A DNA stretch of 64,000 bases from Tillandsia leiboldiana (Eukaryota; Streptophyta; Magnoliopsida; Poales; Bromeliaceae): positions 51,533 through 115,532 of the forward strand of contig JAQNDB010000195.1 of the NCBI GenBank assembly GCA_029204045.2. The letters are read 5' to 3'. Position 1 is the stretch's first letter. Every line of letters begins with the position of its first letter. The translations under genes were made by a program, and so were the position numbers. Shown piece after piece: positions 29,537 to 41,415 of the stretch. A model generated the notes under the pieces. The model was given only the letters and a program-made list of their open reading frames with translations. It made no database searches and was not told the origin of the DNA.

Positions 29537-32500
29537 GCTTCAGTGACATTCTTTAGTTCGATTAAGGAAACGTAACAAGCGAATCCACAAACCAACTGTC
29601 TCCGAGTCCAGACTTCTTCATGAGGGTCTCCAATAATGTTCGTTTCTGGATGATCCTTGGAGATTCTTAACGTTTGAGGGTAACGGAGTCCTCGGGGAAA
29701 CATGTGATGAATCCTGCATGTCAGATAAACTAGAAGAGCCATTAGATGCATCATTAATATTGGAAGTATTATCAAGAGAAGATGCATTACAGGAGTATCA
29801 TCATCAATAGAGACATCAGGGGTAGATTTTTCAGATGCAGAGTGAAAAGCTTCATCTACTTTAACATTTATAGATTCTACAATCGTTTTAGATTCCAAGT
29901 TAATACCCGATATGCTCTACTGTTTGTAGAATAACCCAAGAAAATCCCTTCGTCACTTCGAGAGTCAAATTTTACCAAGATTTTCGCGGTCACGTAAAAT
30001 GTAAACAACCGACTCCCAAAGATACGAAAATATTTGATGTTTGGTTTCTACAGAACCATAGTTCATATGGTGTATTTAAGGTTCCCGGGCGCAAATACAC
30101 TCGATTAATTACATAGACCGGCGGTGTTCACTGCTTCAGCCCAAAAATATAGCTGGTAAATTCCGGCTATGAGCATAACACGTGCCATCTCTTGAACAAC
30201 CCTGTTTTTGCGCTCGACTACACCATTCTGGTTGAGGTGTATAGGGTGCTGAGAATTCATGTTTAATGTCGTTGGAAGTGCAAAAATCAATGAATTTAGA
30301 ATTTATGAATTCTTCACCTCTATCACTTCTAACACGAATGATCTTTTCATTCTTTTCAATCATAATACGATGGCAAATCTCGTGAAAAGAATCAAAAGTA
30401 TCAGCTTTCTCTTTTAAAAATTCTACCCATGAGAATCTAGAGAAATCATCAACCAATAAAAAATATACCATTTACCTCCCAAAGATGGTTGACGTGTCGG
30501 CCCCATAAGATCCATATGCAATATTCTAAGGGCCGTTTAGTACCAACGTGGTTCAAGTTCTTGTGTGCAGTCCTGGATTGTTTTCCCTTTTGACAACCAC
30601 CACACACAATGTTTTGTTTAAGTGAAAGTTTTGGAACCCCCTTGACCACGTCTTTGTTTGAAATTCTAGCAAGTTCCTTAAAATTTATGTGACCTAGCCT
30701 TTCATGCCAAAGTGTTTCATTATTCAAAGAGGCTAAGTTACAGTTTTCAGAAATTTTATTGGGAACAACATAACAATTGTTTTCAGATCTAACCCCCTTT
30801 AAAAAGAAAACATGGTCCTTATCAGTTACAACACATTCAACAGATGAAAAATTAACTGAAAAACCATTGTCACAAAGTTGACTGATACTTATGAGGTTAG
30901 TCTTAAGGCCATCAACAAATAACACATTATTCAGAATCGGGCCATCTGGAATAGCTACTGTTCCTTTTCCAACAATTTTGGAAGACTGACCGTCTCCGAA
31001 AACTACAAGTCCTCCGGAGATTTTCTCAAAATTTTGAAAGCAGTTTTTGTCACCGGTCATGTGACGGGAACAACCGCTATCCAGATACCAAGACGAATTA
31101 TCATATGCATGCAAGGAAATATTAGTAACAAGACAAGGGAAGATTTCACCTTTGCGTACCCAAACCTTTCGAGTTTTGGTGTACGTCGGAAATGATTGTG
31201 AAGTTGATACCTTGGTGAAAGCGTCTTGTTTGATCCATCGCTTTTCCTTGACGTCGTCGTCTTGTTTGATGAACTACCGAGGCTCTTTCCTTTGAATAAT
31301 TTGCATTTGATTTCCGAGGAATCACCTTTTTGGTAGTCGTTGCAAGAAGTGCTTGAGTTGAGCGTTTGGCTCCCATCTTGCAATTTCTCCTTATGTGCCC
31401 TGCAATACCACAACGAAAACATACCTTGGTGCTTGACGATCCCGAAGAGGGGGAAGTAGGTTTGTTGTCGTCGTTTGTCGTCAATTCCGGTGTCGGAGGA
31501 GGAGATACCGACTGGGGCACAAAGACTGTCCCACTCGAACTAGGAATGTCTCCAGTTTGAGTGTATCCGAGGCCGAACCGATTTGTTTGACCAAGACCAA
31601 GAAGCTTATCCAACTTACTCCTTCCAGTGAAAATTGCTTTAAATCATCCTTGAGTTGGAAAATGGTCTCCGTCATTTCCAATTTTTCCTGTCGAGCCTCG
31701 CCGTAGAGCTTCAAGAAGTAATTCGCTTTGTTCACCATATCTACATAATTCTTCTCGAATTGCTCATTGGACTCTTGAAGGGAAACATTTATTTTAATCA
31801 GATTATCCCTTTCCACTTCAAGAGCGTTTGAGAGAGAAGATGCCCTTTTTGCTTCTTCTTCGAGATCCTGCAATCTCCCTCTCAAACTCTTGTTTTGCTT
31901 TGCCAGTTTCTTTGAATCCCTCAAAAGCTTATGGTAGGCAAGAGCAAAATCTTCACCTTCAGAATTATCCGATTCATTGTCCGTTGCAATCTTTTCAACA
32001 GTGGAGTTGGACAATGACTCGGATGTACTAGCCATTAAGCACATGAAGGGTGAAGATGTGGACGCGTGGAATGCCGTTGCGTTATCTTCTTCATCACTTG
32101 ACGATGACTCATTTGACGTTGAGGTGTCATCCCAAGTGACGGCTTGCATCGCCTTCTTCTTGGACGGATTCTTATTTGGACACTCCGTTGAGATATGGCC
32201 GTATCCTCGGCACTTGAAGCATTGGACTTGTCCTTCTGAGCTTTTCTTATCCTTTGAAAAGTTCTCTTGCTTTCTTGACTTGTAACTTGAAGAACCTTTG
32301 CCTTTCTTCGACTTTCCGAAGGATGGAGTTTTACTTGAGTTACCCCTTCGAAAGTTTCGGCGAAATCTTCTTGTCAAGAGAGCAAGCTGCTTCTCAAAGT
32401 CCTCCATAGATAGGTTCTCGTCATCGTCTGAGGAGGATGAATCCGCGTCTTCTTCTTTGTTGTTTTCAATGCTAAACCTGAAGACTTAGAAGAGGATGCC

Positions 32501-33150
32501 TTTCCAGAAGAATAGTTAGTAGGAAAAGTCATTTCATATGTTTGAAGTGAACCAACTAATTCTTCTACACGGATTTCGTCCGGGTGTTTAATAGTTTCAA
32601 TGGCTGTAACCTTTGGGCGAAATCGTTCAGGAAGAGTTCTTAATATCTTTCTTACAACTTTAAATTCTGGAATCTTCTCTCCCAAGTTAGCACATGAGTT
32701 TACGATGTCTTGCAATCGTGTGTAATAGTCTGTGAAAGATTCATTTTCTGCCATGAAAATAGAGTCAAACTTGCTCGTAAGCATTTGCAGTTTTTGAATC
32801 TTCACAAGGTTAGTTCCCTCATGTGTAACTTGAAGAACATCCCAGATTTCTTTCGCAGTCTCACATGCCGAGACGCGAGAGAACTCAGTTTGAGACAAAG
32901 CATTAAATAGAGCATTAATCCCTTTGCCATTGTAAGAAGAAGAATCTACCTCTTCCTTGGTCCATTTCGACCTAGCTTTGATGGTGCGAACATCAGCAAT
33001 AATTTCAGTTGGATTAGTCCATCCTAACTCTATTGATTGCCACACCCGTTCGTCGATGGAAATTAAAAAGGCTTTCATCCGTACTTTCCAGTACGCATAA
33101 TTTGTTCCATCGAAGAACGGAGGTCTGTTGATGTTTCCACCTTCAACCAT
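29537..33150 (-). pseudogene. gag-pol: Element A gag-pol, N-terminal part (gag, protease, integrase)
   Basis: Starts at ATG 33150 and is homologous to C residues 1 to about 1203. Recognisable pieces are the Gag capsid region, zinc knuckle CFKCRGYGHISTEC, coiled coil, second knuckle CFRCGIAGHIRRNC, protease YLDSGCSRHMTG, the HHCC finger and parts of the integrase core with RSDRGEEF. It is broken by at least five frameshifts, near 32458, 31630, 31420-31300, 30520 and 30290-30100. The right-arm copy reads through some of these positions, so the lesions are copy-specific or sequence errors. The fragment stops where solo LTR E inserted. Confidence 0.9.
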
Positions 33151-33169
33151 TGTTTACAACCCTATTCCC

Positions 33170-33181
33170 GCTCTGATACCA
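33170..33181 (-). promoter_or_regulatory. Primer binding site of element A
   Basis: TGGTATCAGAGC on the minus strand, two bases inside the 5' LTR. Confidence 0.9.
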
Positions 33182-33183
33182 CT

Positions 33184-34452
33184 TGTTGGGTTATGTATAA
33201 ATTGGATCTAAATAGGAGAAAAAACACCTAGAGGGGGGTGAATAGGTGTAAACAATAAACACTCAAAAATCTTTGCGATATAAAACCCAATGCGGAAAAA
33301 TAAATAACACGCAGAGATTTTTACGTGGAAAACTCCAATCCGGAGTAAAAAACCACGGGACCGATAACACGGTGAAATCCACTAGAATTAACACACGTAC
33401 AAGGTGATTTACCGTACACACTTACGACTCAACCTTTTCCATACGCTCCTAGTAGATCTTCTCCGCTCGCTCCGCAACGCTGCTCGAATCCACGATTAGC
33501 GTCCAACGCCGAATCCACGGCGTCCAACGTCAAGTCCACGACGTCCGACCGAATCCACGGTCTTCACCCAGTAGCACGTCTCGAATCCACGAACGTACCT
33601 CGCTCCGAATCCACGAGAGCGGTAGCACCTTGAATCCACAAGGCCACGCGAGTCCACGCGCCGATTTGGGATAAATCGTTGTTTTTGGGTGGTGATGATC
33701 CGCCGAATACTTAGATTAGAAATAGATCGGAAATACCATCTAAGTATTCATTAATTTGATTCTACTCAAAATCTGAGTTTGGAAAACCTAGAATCAAATT
33801 AATAATATAGATGAAGAAACATAGAATTAAATCAAGTATTTCCTTTCTTCTCTATATGTGGAATATTTATGGATTGATTGGATTCCTTCCACTTTGCGTC
33901 GTCCAATTTAAAAGATGAATTAAAGGGTCTATTTATAGGTTAGAAAACTTGTGGAAGAAGATAAGAATAAAAAACTAACCATTTCTGGAATTTTTCAGGA
34001 TGACAGTCCGGACTGGAGTTGGCGGTCCGGACTGTCTCAGCGAAACAGACAATTTCCAGAAAAGACGACATTCGGGGTCCGGACTGAAATCCACGGTCCG
34101 GACTGTTCATGCTTTTCTTGCAAATTCCACGTTCGGGGTCCGGACTGAAATTCCCAGGGTCCGGACTGGAATTATGCACGAACTAACCTACGTTCGGGGT
34201 CCGGACTGTAAAGCCCGATCCGGACTCTGAACATATGGAATGTCCAGTTTTTGATTTTTATGCAATAAAAAATTCATCCAAGTGTTTCTACACTATAAGA
34301 AGTATTCGGATCATCAAACTTATTTAATTAAACGTACCTGATCCTTTTGAATTCTTCTTACTTGAGATTGAGGTATACGATCCAACTTTTTCATCTTCAA
34401 TCTTCAAGACTTAACCGATTTCACGAAATACGCCAACTCAAATTCCGTAACA
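33184..34452 (-). repeat. 5' LTR of element A
   Basis: 1269 bp, TGTTACGG to CCCAACA on the minus strand. It has nine or so AGTCCGGAC-type palindromes (34005-34229) in place of the GATCCGGATC sites of C, a TATA box near 33925-33932, and eight TGGATT/TGGACT-loop hairpins (33484-33663). One stem has become G.T-paired (ACGTCG with TGACGT) and one has gained a bulged G, so pairing is kept. Confidence 0.93.
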
Positions 34453-34457
34453 CAAGC
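34453..34457. repeat. Target-site duplication of element A (right copy)
   Basis: CAAGC, matching 1252-1256. Confidence 0.85.
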
Positions 34458-36344
34458 AACTCCAACCGATGCTTCTGCCGCAAAATCAAATCCTTCTATG
34501 TGAACAAAACTTAAGACTCCGGCAATACGAAAACACATCACGATGAACTCCAAAAAGGTGGTGTCTCCAAAGCTTTAAAACGAAGACGACTGCTGCTAGT
34601 TCCGGATCGTATGTCCGGCAGTTCCGCTCACATTCTCTGTGATTCCCGTTGCTGACACAATGTGCCCCAAAAAGCCCACTTCGCGAAGTCAGAACTCACA
34701 TTTCTTAAACTTAGCAAACAGCCTCTGGTCCCTAAGAGTCCGGAGAATAATCTGCAAGTGCCCCTCGTAGTTGATCGAAGTGGTCATCAATCCCGGACTT
34801 GTTCTTCACTGTAACCTTGTTTATCTCCATGTAGTCGATGCGTAGACGTAGTCTTCCGTTCTTCTTTCGCACAAGGAGCAGGGGTGCGCCCCCAAGGTGA
34901 CACACTCGGTCTGATGAACCCTTAGAAGTCCAAAACAACTAACCCGACGACAAGGAAAACAACCCACACTAACGCCCTCACAAGGCTCCAAGAGATGCCA
35001 ACAAAACAGGCTGGGTTACTAACTACCCGAAATTTTTCCCTCGAAAACAACGAACTTACCTGTCACCAACACGGACCGCTCCCCTCCGTCACCAACACGG
35101 GCCACTTCCACCCGTCACCAACACGGGCTACAAGCTCGGAGCATAACCACCATCCCGGACCACTCGTTTCGACTGTCCGTCCTACGAGGCGACGGTCAAA
35201 ACTAACGTTAGGTTTCAGCTCTAAGACTTACCACAAGGTCTACCCCACAGAGAGTGTTGCGTACAGGGCCTCCTAGCCGAAAGTGACCAGTGCCAAAACT
35301 CCGAGTAGTCAACAGATCCCAAACGTTCCCAAAGCTAAGCCTCAGAACCCATCAACACAGGGGCCTTCAGGCACAAACGACTACCCATCCGAAACCTAGC
35401 GGGTCGGAAGAAAACATGCAACGAAAACAGCGAGAAAGACCCTGTCCAAAATGGTTGCCTAGGTTTTCCAAGCGCACTCAAGGGAACACGCGCTAACCCA
35501 CCAGTGGGACAACCTAACCGACCCTCTTGTGCAGAAAACAGGAACCCAACCTAAAGCTACACCACCACAAACCCTTAAAAGGGCTAACAGGCATTACCCA
35601 GCGTCAAAAGCGAAACCCCAACAAACAAGATTTACTAGTCCCGGTGGTCTCCCCTTTTTAACCCCAAACGAGCACCCTGAGACCCCATCACGACAACTTC
35701 TACAACCATCGCAGTGTCACGGTAAAAAGCCGAACTATAGGTAACAACCATAGGGGAAGAATCCTCATTCCCACCCATACCTTGCCCATGGTGCAAAAAG
35801 AATCGGCCGATTAGTTGTTATATACCTAACACCAACACCAGAAACCTAGAAGGTACAAGTTTAGACAAACGGTTGTCCAGTTACCCACGACCGACAAACG
35901 GCCGACACACTAACCAACACCGGTGGGTTGCACTACCACCCGTCACTGTTACAGGCGACGACCCGAACATCGGCAGAGAAAGGGGTTCGAAAAAAAACAA
36001 AAGCCGGCTCAACGATCTGCCGTGCCAACAGCCGCACCAAGTGCAAAAACACCGTCAGCAAACCCACCGTGTCCTATGCTGGTTGCCTAAACCATTTACT
36101 CATAGCAACCATCAAGGCCCCGGGGCAGCCGGCCTCGACCCACAACCTCCAAAACAACCCGACTACACTAGCACAACACCCGAGCTAAATCGAAAAACTA
36201 AACTCAACAGTCCCGCACTCTCGCATCTCTACGCAATTATACCCTAATCATTTCATTAGTTATTAGCCAGTGGTAATGTGCTCCTGTGGATGTTGGACGG
36301 CGACTACTGTGTTAAAGCTGTTTTTCTCTAATACCATCTTAATC
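34458..36344 (-). mobile_element. Decayed internal region of Gypsy element G
   Basis: Bounded on the right by a primer-site-like CTCTAATACCAT (36327-36338) next to the LTR end at 36345, and on the left by element A. Apart from the RT remnant (separate entry) no gene is readable. There is a threefold GTCACCAACACGG repeat at about 35055-35130. On the minus strand the end of the region reads as an RT/RNase H connection (DLILRQKHRLELL in a shifted frame) that joins directly to the putative 3' LTR start at 1253. The rest of RNase H and the integrase are therefore missing. The same region is inverted at 50980-52870. Confidence 0.65.
34612..34938 (-). pseudogene. Gypsy reverse transcriptase remnant of element G
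   Basis: The minus-strand frame contains RLRIDYMEINKVTVKNK, a hallmark of Gypsy RT, then a deletion that jumps to DHFDQLRGAL. In other frames come AKFKKCEF and GFLGHIVSATGI with a stop. The catalytic YxDD region is lost. Not functional. Confidence 0.75.
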
Positions 36345-37656
36345 TGTCACGCCCCGGGGGTTTCATTAAGCGGAAGGCGACCATTGAAAAGTTTTGAATT
36401 TACATATATATTTTTTTTTAAACCAAACTCCCCCCGGTACGTGCCCAGACCCTCCGCATATACAAATTCACTCTGCGAACGGGCAGAGCCTCCTTTGTAT
36501 ATGCACGGCGTCCCGACTACAACAACCATACAATCATCACTTTAACCACACTAGTTCATCAGTCGGATACATACAACCATTTTCCATAAGTATTAAAGAG
36601 GCCGACAAATTTTGAAAGGATAAATCCACAAGTTTTAAAACGGGGCCCACAGGGCACCCAGGCTTTTCAAAAAGGTTTTCGAAATCCATAAATCCACAGG
36701 GTTTTGAAATGGTCCCCACACGACACACAGATTTTCAAAACGGTTTTCGCAATCCATAAATCCCAGGGTTTTTAAATGGTGCCCACACGACACCCGCATT
36801 TTTAAAAACAGTTTTCGAAATATTTTCTTTTTTTCTTTCTTTTGTAGTTTGAAAAGCGGCAATTGGGAAAAGCAAAAAAACCACACACAAGGATAAATAA
36901 ACGACATTCCAGCATCCACATCGACCCACAAGGGTATCGCAATCCACATAGTAAGCTACTAACAGGTAATGAACTGAGCAAAATTAAAAAGTAAAACACA
37001 GTCCATGCCTCGAAGGACCAAAAGTCCTCCTGCCACGGCCTCACCGTCGCCCTAACTCTTACCCCGAAGGAACTTGTCACAGAGGGGAAGCAGCGACACA
37101 AGGTATAAAAGATGAAATGCAGGAAGACTGTAGATAAAGCAAACCGTAAGAAAACCAGAGTAACCGCCCTCCGCATCGTGCGATCAACGGTGTCCCCTCC
37201 CCCTGGTCAAAACCTGACCGGGCACCTCCCCGGCAAACCAGACCGAGGCACTAACCTCAAGACAGAAAACCAAACCGAGCACCAACCTCGGGAAAGAAAA
37301 GCAAACCGAGCACTAACCTCAAGAAAGAAAACCAAATCGAGCCCAACCTCGGGAAAGAAAACCGACCGAGCACCCAACCTCGGGAAAAGAAAACCGAACC
37401 GAGCACCAACCTCGGAAAGAAAAACCGAACCGAGCACCAACTCGGGCAAAAGAAAACCGAGCCGAGCACAACCTACCCGTGAAAGAAAACCAAACGGTCA
37501 ACCCAACCTCGGTAAAACCACGACGAGCACCTACCTTGACGGGCGCACATCGCTCACACCTTTGGCGGCTCAAACCCCCACCTCGGGGGCCCCCCTACGT
37601 ACACACCTCGTGGGTATCAGGGGTCATCGACACTTTCCAGAAAAGCACACCCTTGC
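36345..37656 (-). repeat. 5' LTR of Gypsy element G, 3' portion
   Basis: On the minus strand it ends CCCCCGGGGCGTGACA, followed by GATTAAGATGGTATTAGAG, a Tekay/Del-like junction of LTR and primer site. It is related to but diverged from the LTR of F (41416-44221). Contains about eight units of a roughly 30-35 bp repeat (ACCGAGCACCAACCTCGGG, about 37235-37490). LTR I is inserted at 37657. The copy is at 49666-50979. Confidence 0.7.
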
Positions 37657-37986
37657 TGTAGACCCGACCTTTATTTTTGGCTATTCCTTTTTATTTCGCT
37701 TGTGGCGGTCGACAGAGGGATTATTTTTATTGTTGTTTTTAGAAAACGTCCGTCCAGTGCTCGCGAAACGGTAGAAACGGTGACGCGATCGGTTTCGGAT
37801 TCTGATTTCCAGTTTCCAAAATAATTTTTTTTCGAAGTTTGGAAACTCCTCGTAGGCCGCTCCGGGATCGTGCTGGCGATCTGCACGACTTTTGGGGTAA
37901 TCTGAAAACCCTAACATTAACTGATGGGCTAGGGCACTTCGGACTTAGGGTTTTTTCGCTTGTATTTTTCCTCTCGTACCGTAGGA
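37657..37986 (+). repeat. Start of LTR I, truncated by the assembly gap
   Basis: Begins TGTAGACCCGACC after CTTGC and runs into the N gap. The right arm has the same LTR, longer, in inverted orientation (48297-49665, start TGTAAGACCCGACC). It resembles the start of the F LTR around CGAAACGG and GATCGGTTT. Confidence 0.65.
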
Positions 37987-38086
37987 NNNNNNNNNNNNNN
38001 NNNNNNNNNNNNNNNNNNNNNNNNNNNNNNNNNNNNNNNNNNNNNNNNNNNNNNNNNNNNNNNNNNNNNNNNNNNNNNNNNNNNNN
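37987..38086. other. Assembly gap, 100 N
   Basis: Exactly 100 N, a scaffolding placeholder, so order and orientation across it are not established by sequence. Confidence 0.98.
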
Positions 38087-38468
38087 CGGGGGGAGCGGTT
38101 AAGATGGCGGGAAGCGGTTAAGTTGGCGGGAGCGGTTAAGTTGGGGAATGGGAATGAACCCAATTCAAGTCAAAAGCGGGTAACAAGTCGGGTGCGAACC
38201 AGGGTCCGGTCTGCCTGAAAAACCGCGTTGACCACCTGAACCGCTAGCCACCTTCCGGAATTATTCCGGGAGATTCCGGCGTCGGAATTCAAAACCGATT
38301 GCGCCGTCGTTCTCCGTTTCGCAAGCTTTATAACTAAAAATACCCGCGAGCCCCGACGGTCTGTCCGGAAACAAGGAATTATTCGATCACCCTCCAGCCC
38401 CCGAAACGAATTGCGAATAAACGAAACCAAAGTAGACCCAAAAACATTTTAAACAAGTGGCTACTACA
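38087..38468 (-). repeat. 3' LTR of element F, first 382 bp
   Basis: Starts TGTAGTAGCCAC at 38468 on the minus strand and matches 43830-44221 with few differences before entering the gap. Confidence 0.85.
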
Positions 38469-38515
38469 CCACTCACCTCTTTAAAACGAGTTTCGTCCTC
38501 GAAACTCAATCCTGG

Positions 38516-40185
38516 TTCGCGGTAAAGAGATAGGGGTAGCCCTCCCTCATCTTCGATTCTAGTTCCCACGTCGCTTCCCGCTCCTCGTGGTTGTTCCAGT
38601 GCACCTTCACATAGGGGATGTCTCAGTTTCGAAGCGTCTTGCTTTCTCTTGCTAGTATTCGCACAGGGGTTTCCTCGAAGCTTAGTTCCTCCTTTAGTTC
38701 GAGTGTCGAGACGTCCAGAACATGCGACGGGTCGGGGAGGTATTTCTTGAGCATCGAAACGTGGAACACGTCATGAATCTGGTTGAGGTTCGGTGGTAGG
38801 GCAAGGCGGTAAGCCACTGGGCCAATCCGCTCCAGGATCTCGAATGGCCCCACGAACCGCGGGCTTAGCTTGCCTTTTAACCCGAATCGCTTGATTCCCC
38901 TGGACGGCGAGACCCGCAAAAACACGTGTTCTCCCACCTGGAACTCTAAGTCGCGGCGTCTTCGATCCGCGTAGCTCTTTTGTCGACTCTGGGCGGTTAG
39001 TAAGCGCTGTCTGATGAGGCGCACCTTCTCTTCTATTTCTTCCACCAAGTCGGGTCCCAAGAACTTCCGTTCTCCCAAGTCGTCCCAACAGATCGGGGAT
39101 CGGCAGCGTCTCCCGTATAAGGCTTCGTAGGGTGCCATCAGGATGCTGGCCTGGTGGCTATTGTTGTAAGCGAATTCTACAAGTGGTAGGTAACGCTCCC
39201 AACCGACTCCCCAATCGAGTACACAGGCCCGAAGCAGGTCCTCTAGCGTCTGTATCACTCGCTCCGACTGCCCGTCTGTCTGAGGGTGGAAGGCTATGCT
39301 GAAGTGCAATTTAGTCCCCAAGGCTTGTTGCAGACTCTGCCAAAACTTTGAGACAAAACGCGTGTCTCTGTCTGATGTGATCGATGCCGGTACCCCATGC
39401 AGTCTTATAATCTCGCTGAGGTAGACTTGAGCCAACCGCTCTCTGGTCCAGGTTGTGTGAATCGGCAGGAAGTGTGCTGACTTAGTTAGCCGGTCCACCA
39501 CAACCCATATTGTGTCGTGTCCTTGTGGTGAACGTGGGAACCCGGTAACAAAGTCCATGGCGATATGATCCCACTTCCACTCCGGTACCGGTAAGGGTTG
39601 TAACTTTCCCGCCGGTCGTTGATGTTCCGCCTTTATCTGTTGACACACTAGGCAATGAGCTACAAATCGAGTTACATCCCCCTTCATCTTGGGCCACCAG
39701 AAGGTCTGCTTGAGGTCCCTGTACATCTTTGTGCCTCCTGGATGCGCTGCATAAGGGGCGCTGTGTGCCTCAGACAGAATTTCCTTCTTCAATTCCGGGG
39801 TATCCGGCACGTAAATCCGCCCGCGGAACCGTAGAGTGCCGTCGCCTTCCATTGAAAAGTCACCTTCCTGATCCGGTGAGATCTTGTCTCTTACGAGCTG
39901 TAAGTGCGAGTCCGCCTGTTGTCCCTCTCGAATCTTTTCTAGCAGTGTTGGCTTGACCACCAAAGTTAGAAGTTGCGCAACCGTGCCTGCTGGCACTACT
40001 TCCAACCCTAGTCGTGAGAATTCCGCGATCAAGTTGCTCTGCTCAGTTATCGCACCTACCGATCCTCCCTCCAATCGCCCCTTCCTGCTCAGAGTGTCCG
40101 CTACCACGTTTGCTTTCCCGGGGTGGTATTGGATCGTTAGGTCGTAATCCTTCCGTAACTCAAGACACCGCCTCTGATGTCATCG
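38516..40185 (-). pseudogene. Gypsy pol C-terminus: RNase H end, integrase, broken chromodomain
   Basis: The frame opens with the last residues of RNase H (YHPGKANVVADTLSRKG). Counted from the Met at 40107, the integrase has the HHCC finger H115, H122, C152, C155 and catalytic D185, D246, E282, all with normal spacing. A GPF/Y-like module follows (RFVGPFEILERIGPVAYRL, about 417-435), then HDVFHVSMLKKYLPDP, which leads into the chromodomain. A TGA at about 38625-38623 stops the frame, and the remaining chromodomain residues (VKVHWNNHEEREATWE) continue in frame afterwards. A CGA-to-TGA change is likely. The chromodomain would normally target integration to modified chromatin. RT and protease are deleted upstream. 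Confidence 0.88.
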
Positions 40186-40403
40186 TCGGGGGGTGGTGAC
40201 ACCTTGTCTGCTACAGTCGCGGTAGTGGCCACTTCCGCGAAGTTCCCCCTCCGGGGGTTTGAACAGACCAACAAACTAGGTAGGGTTCTCTCCTCAGAAC
40301 CATTTGTAAGGGGTTCCTACCTGGCGCCCGACCCGCCTTCCCTCCCTGTGACATGGCGTTCACAACTCCTAAGGCGGACTAGGGGAGTAACCCCACTCCT
40401 ATC

Positions 40404-41159
40404 CTATATAAACCCCCCTGGCACAACCGCACAGTACGCGGAGAAAGAAAAAGACAAAAATGGAAGATGGAAATCGATGCCTAACCAAAAAGAGGTAAAG
40501 GGAGAAAAAAAAATATATACCTGTGATTTCCGGTTCAAGGATTCTGCATCACTGCTCCCCGGGGCGGCTGGGGAGGTCCGTCCACAACCTCTGGGCCAGC
40601 TACGTTCGGCGTGGCGGGGTGGGGACTCGGTATCGGAAGAGTCCGTCAGGCGTGGGTCGTCAGGTCTCGGTGCCGGGGGTCTGGTGACGCCCGGCTTCCG
40701 GGGGCACTCGTAACGTGTGTGGCCCGGCCTGCCACACCGGAAGCAATGTTCGTCCCGCCAAGGGCAATCCATCATTGGATGCGCACCGTCACAAATGACG
40801 CATGGCGTTGGTGGTGCAGGTCCCTCCCTCATCGCCTGCCCGGGTTTCGGCCCGTTCCTCTGGCGCTTGGTCGCTCTGCCGCACTGGTAGGGGTCCCCTG
40901 TCGGGCCGAGGTAGGGGTGTGCCCGCCGTGTACGCTCTAGCTCCGCGCGCACGGCCAAGTTGACCGCTCCCTGAAAGGTGGAAACGCCAGTCGGTGGTAT
41001 CCCACGGGGGTTAACACCACCGGTGCCGTGCTGGGCGTGGTCGACACCCTCAAGCTCCTGGGTCAGTATACCCACGTGCTCCGCGAGATTTAGCAGTTGC
41101 CCAGCCACGTCGCGCAGCTGGTTGCGTAGTAAGCGGTTCGCCTCTGCCGCAAGGTCCAT
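40404..41159 (-). pseudogene. Shortened Gypsy gag with zinc knuckle
   Basis: A 251-residue frame. The N-terminal part has a leucine-rich helix (LLRNQLRDVAGQLLNLAEHV). A deletion then brings it to the sequence usually found after the capsid (TFQGAVNLAVRAELERTRR), so the capsid core is missing. It has CVICDGAHPMMDC and a standard CCHC knuckle CFRCGRPGHTRYEC. The C-terminal 40 residues after the DAES motif look like read-through into non-coding sequence. Supports the view that F is a non-autonomous deletion derivative. Confidence 0.7.
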
Positions 41160-41276
41160 GTCCGGCAGCAGTTACCCACCCAAAATCGGGCTTCTATCTG
41201 TGCACACCAAGGAAACACATTAGTCCCAGCATACCCAGGAAAACCGTGCGTAAATAAATCACACAAATTCCCCCCC

Positions 41277-41415
41277 CCCCCCCCCCCACGTTCACTCGCG
41301 TCCTACACCCTTACGTCCCACACATTTCATTTATTCGTAGTTAAGTGTGATATCTCGGTGGATGTTGGGCCGTCACTGTTGTGATTAAAGCAAAGTCTCT
41401 GATACCATCTTAATC
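41277..41415 (-). promoter_or_regulatory. Primer binding region of element F
   Basis: Minus strand TGGTATCAGAG (41398-41408) lies 8 bases from the LTR end (GGGGCGTGACA/GATTAAGA). The leader further left contains a 17-base C run near 41271-41287. Confidence 0.75.

Larger units (their letters stand above)
1257..34452 (-). mobile_element. Copia element A (SIRE/Maximus-like), decayed, carrying four nested insertions
   Basis: Both LTRs, primer site, polypurine tract, gag-pol and ORF2 are all in minus orientation and collinear with element C. The order from right to left is 5' LTR 33184-34452, PBS, gag-pol 33150 down to 19116, spacer, ORF2 4638-3232, PPT and 3' LTR 1257-2515. Later insertions of E, D, C and B split it into pieces. 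Flanking CAAGC duplications support one original insertion. By eye the two LTRs differ at about a dozen positions plus one 10-bp deletion, so A is clearly older than C. Gag-pol has several frameshifts and stops and cannot encode a complete polyprotein. SIRE/Maximus assignment is inferred from the extra ORF downstream of pol and the overall architecture. Confidence 0.9.
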
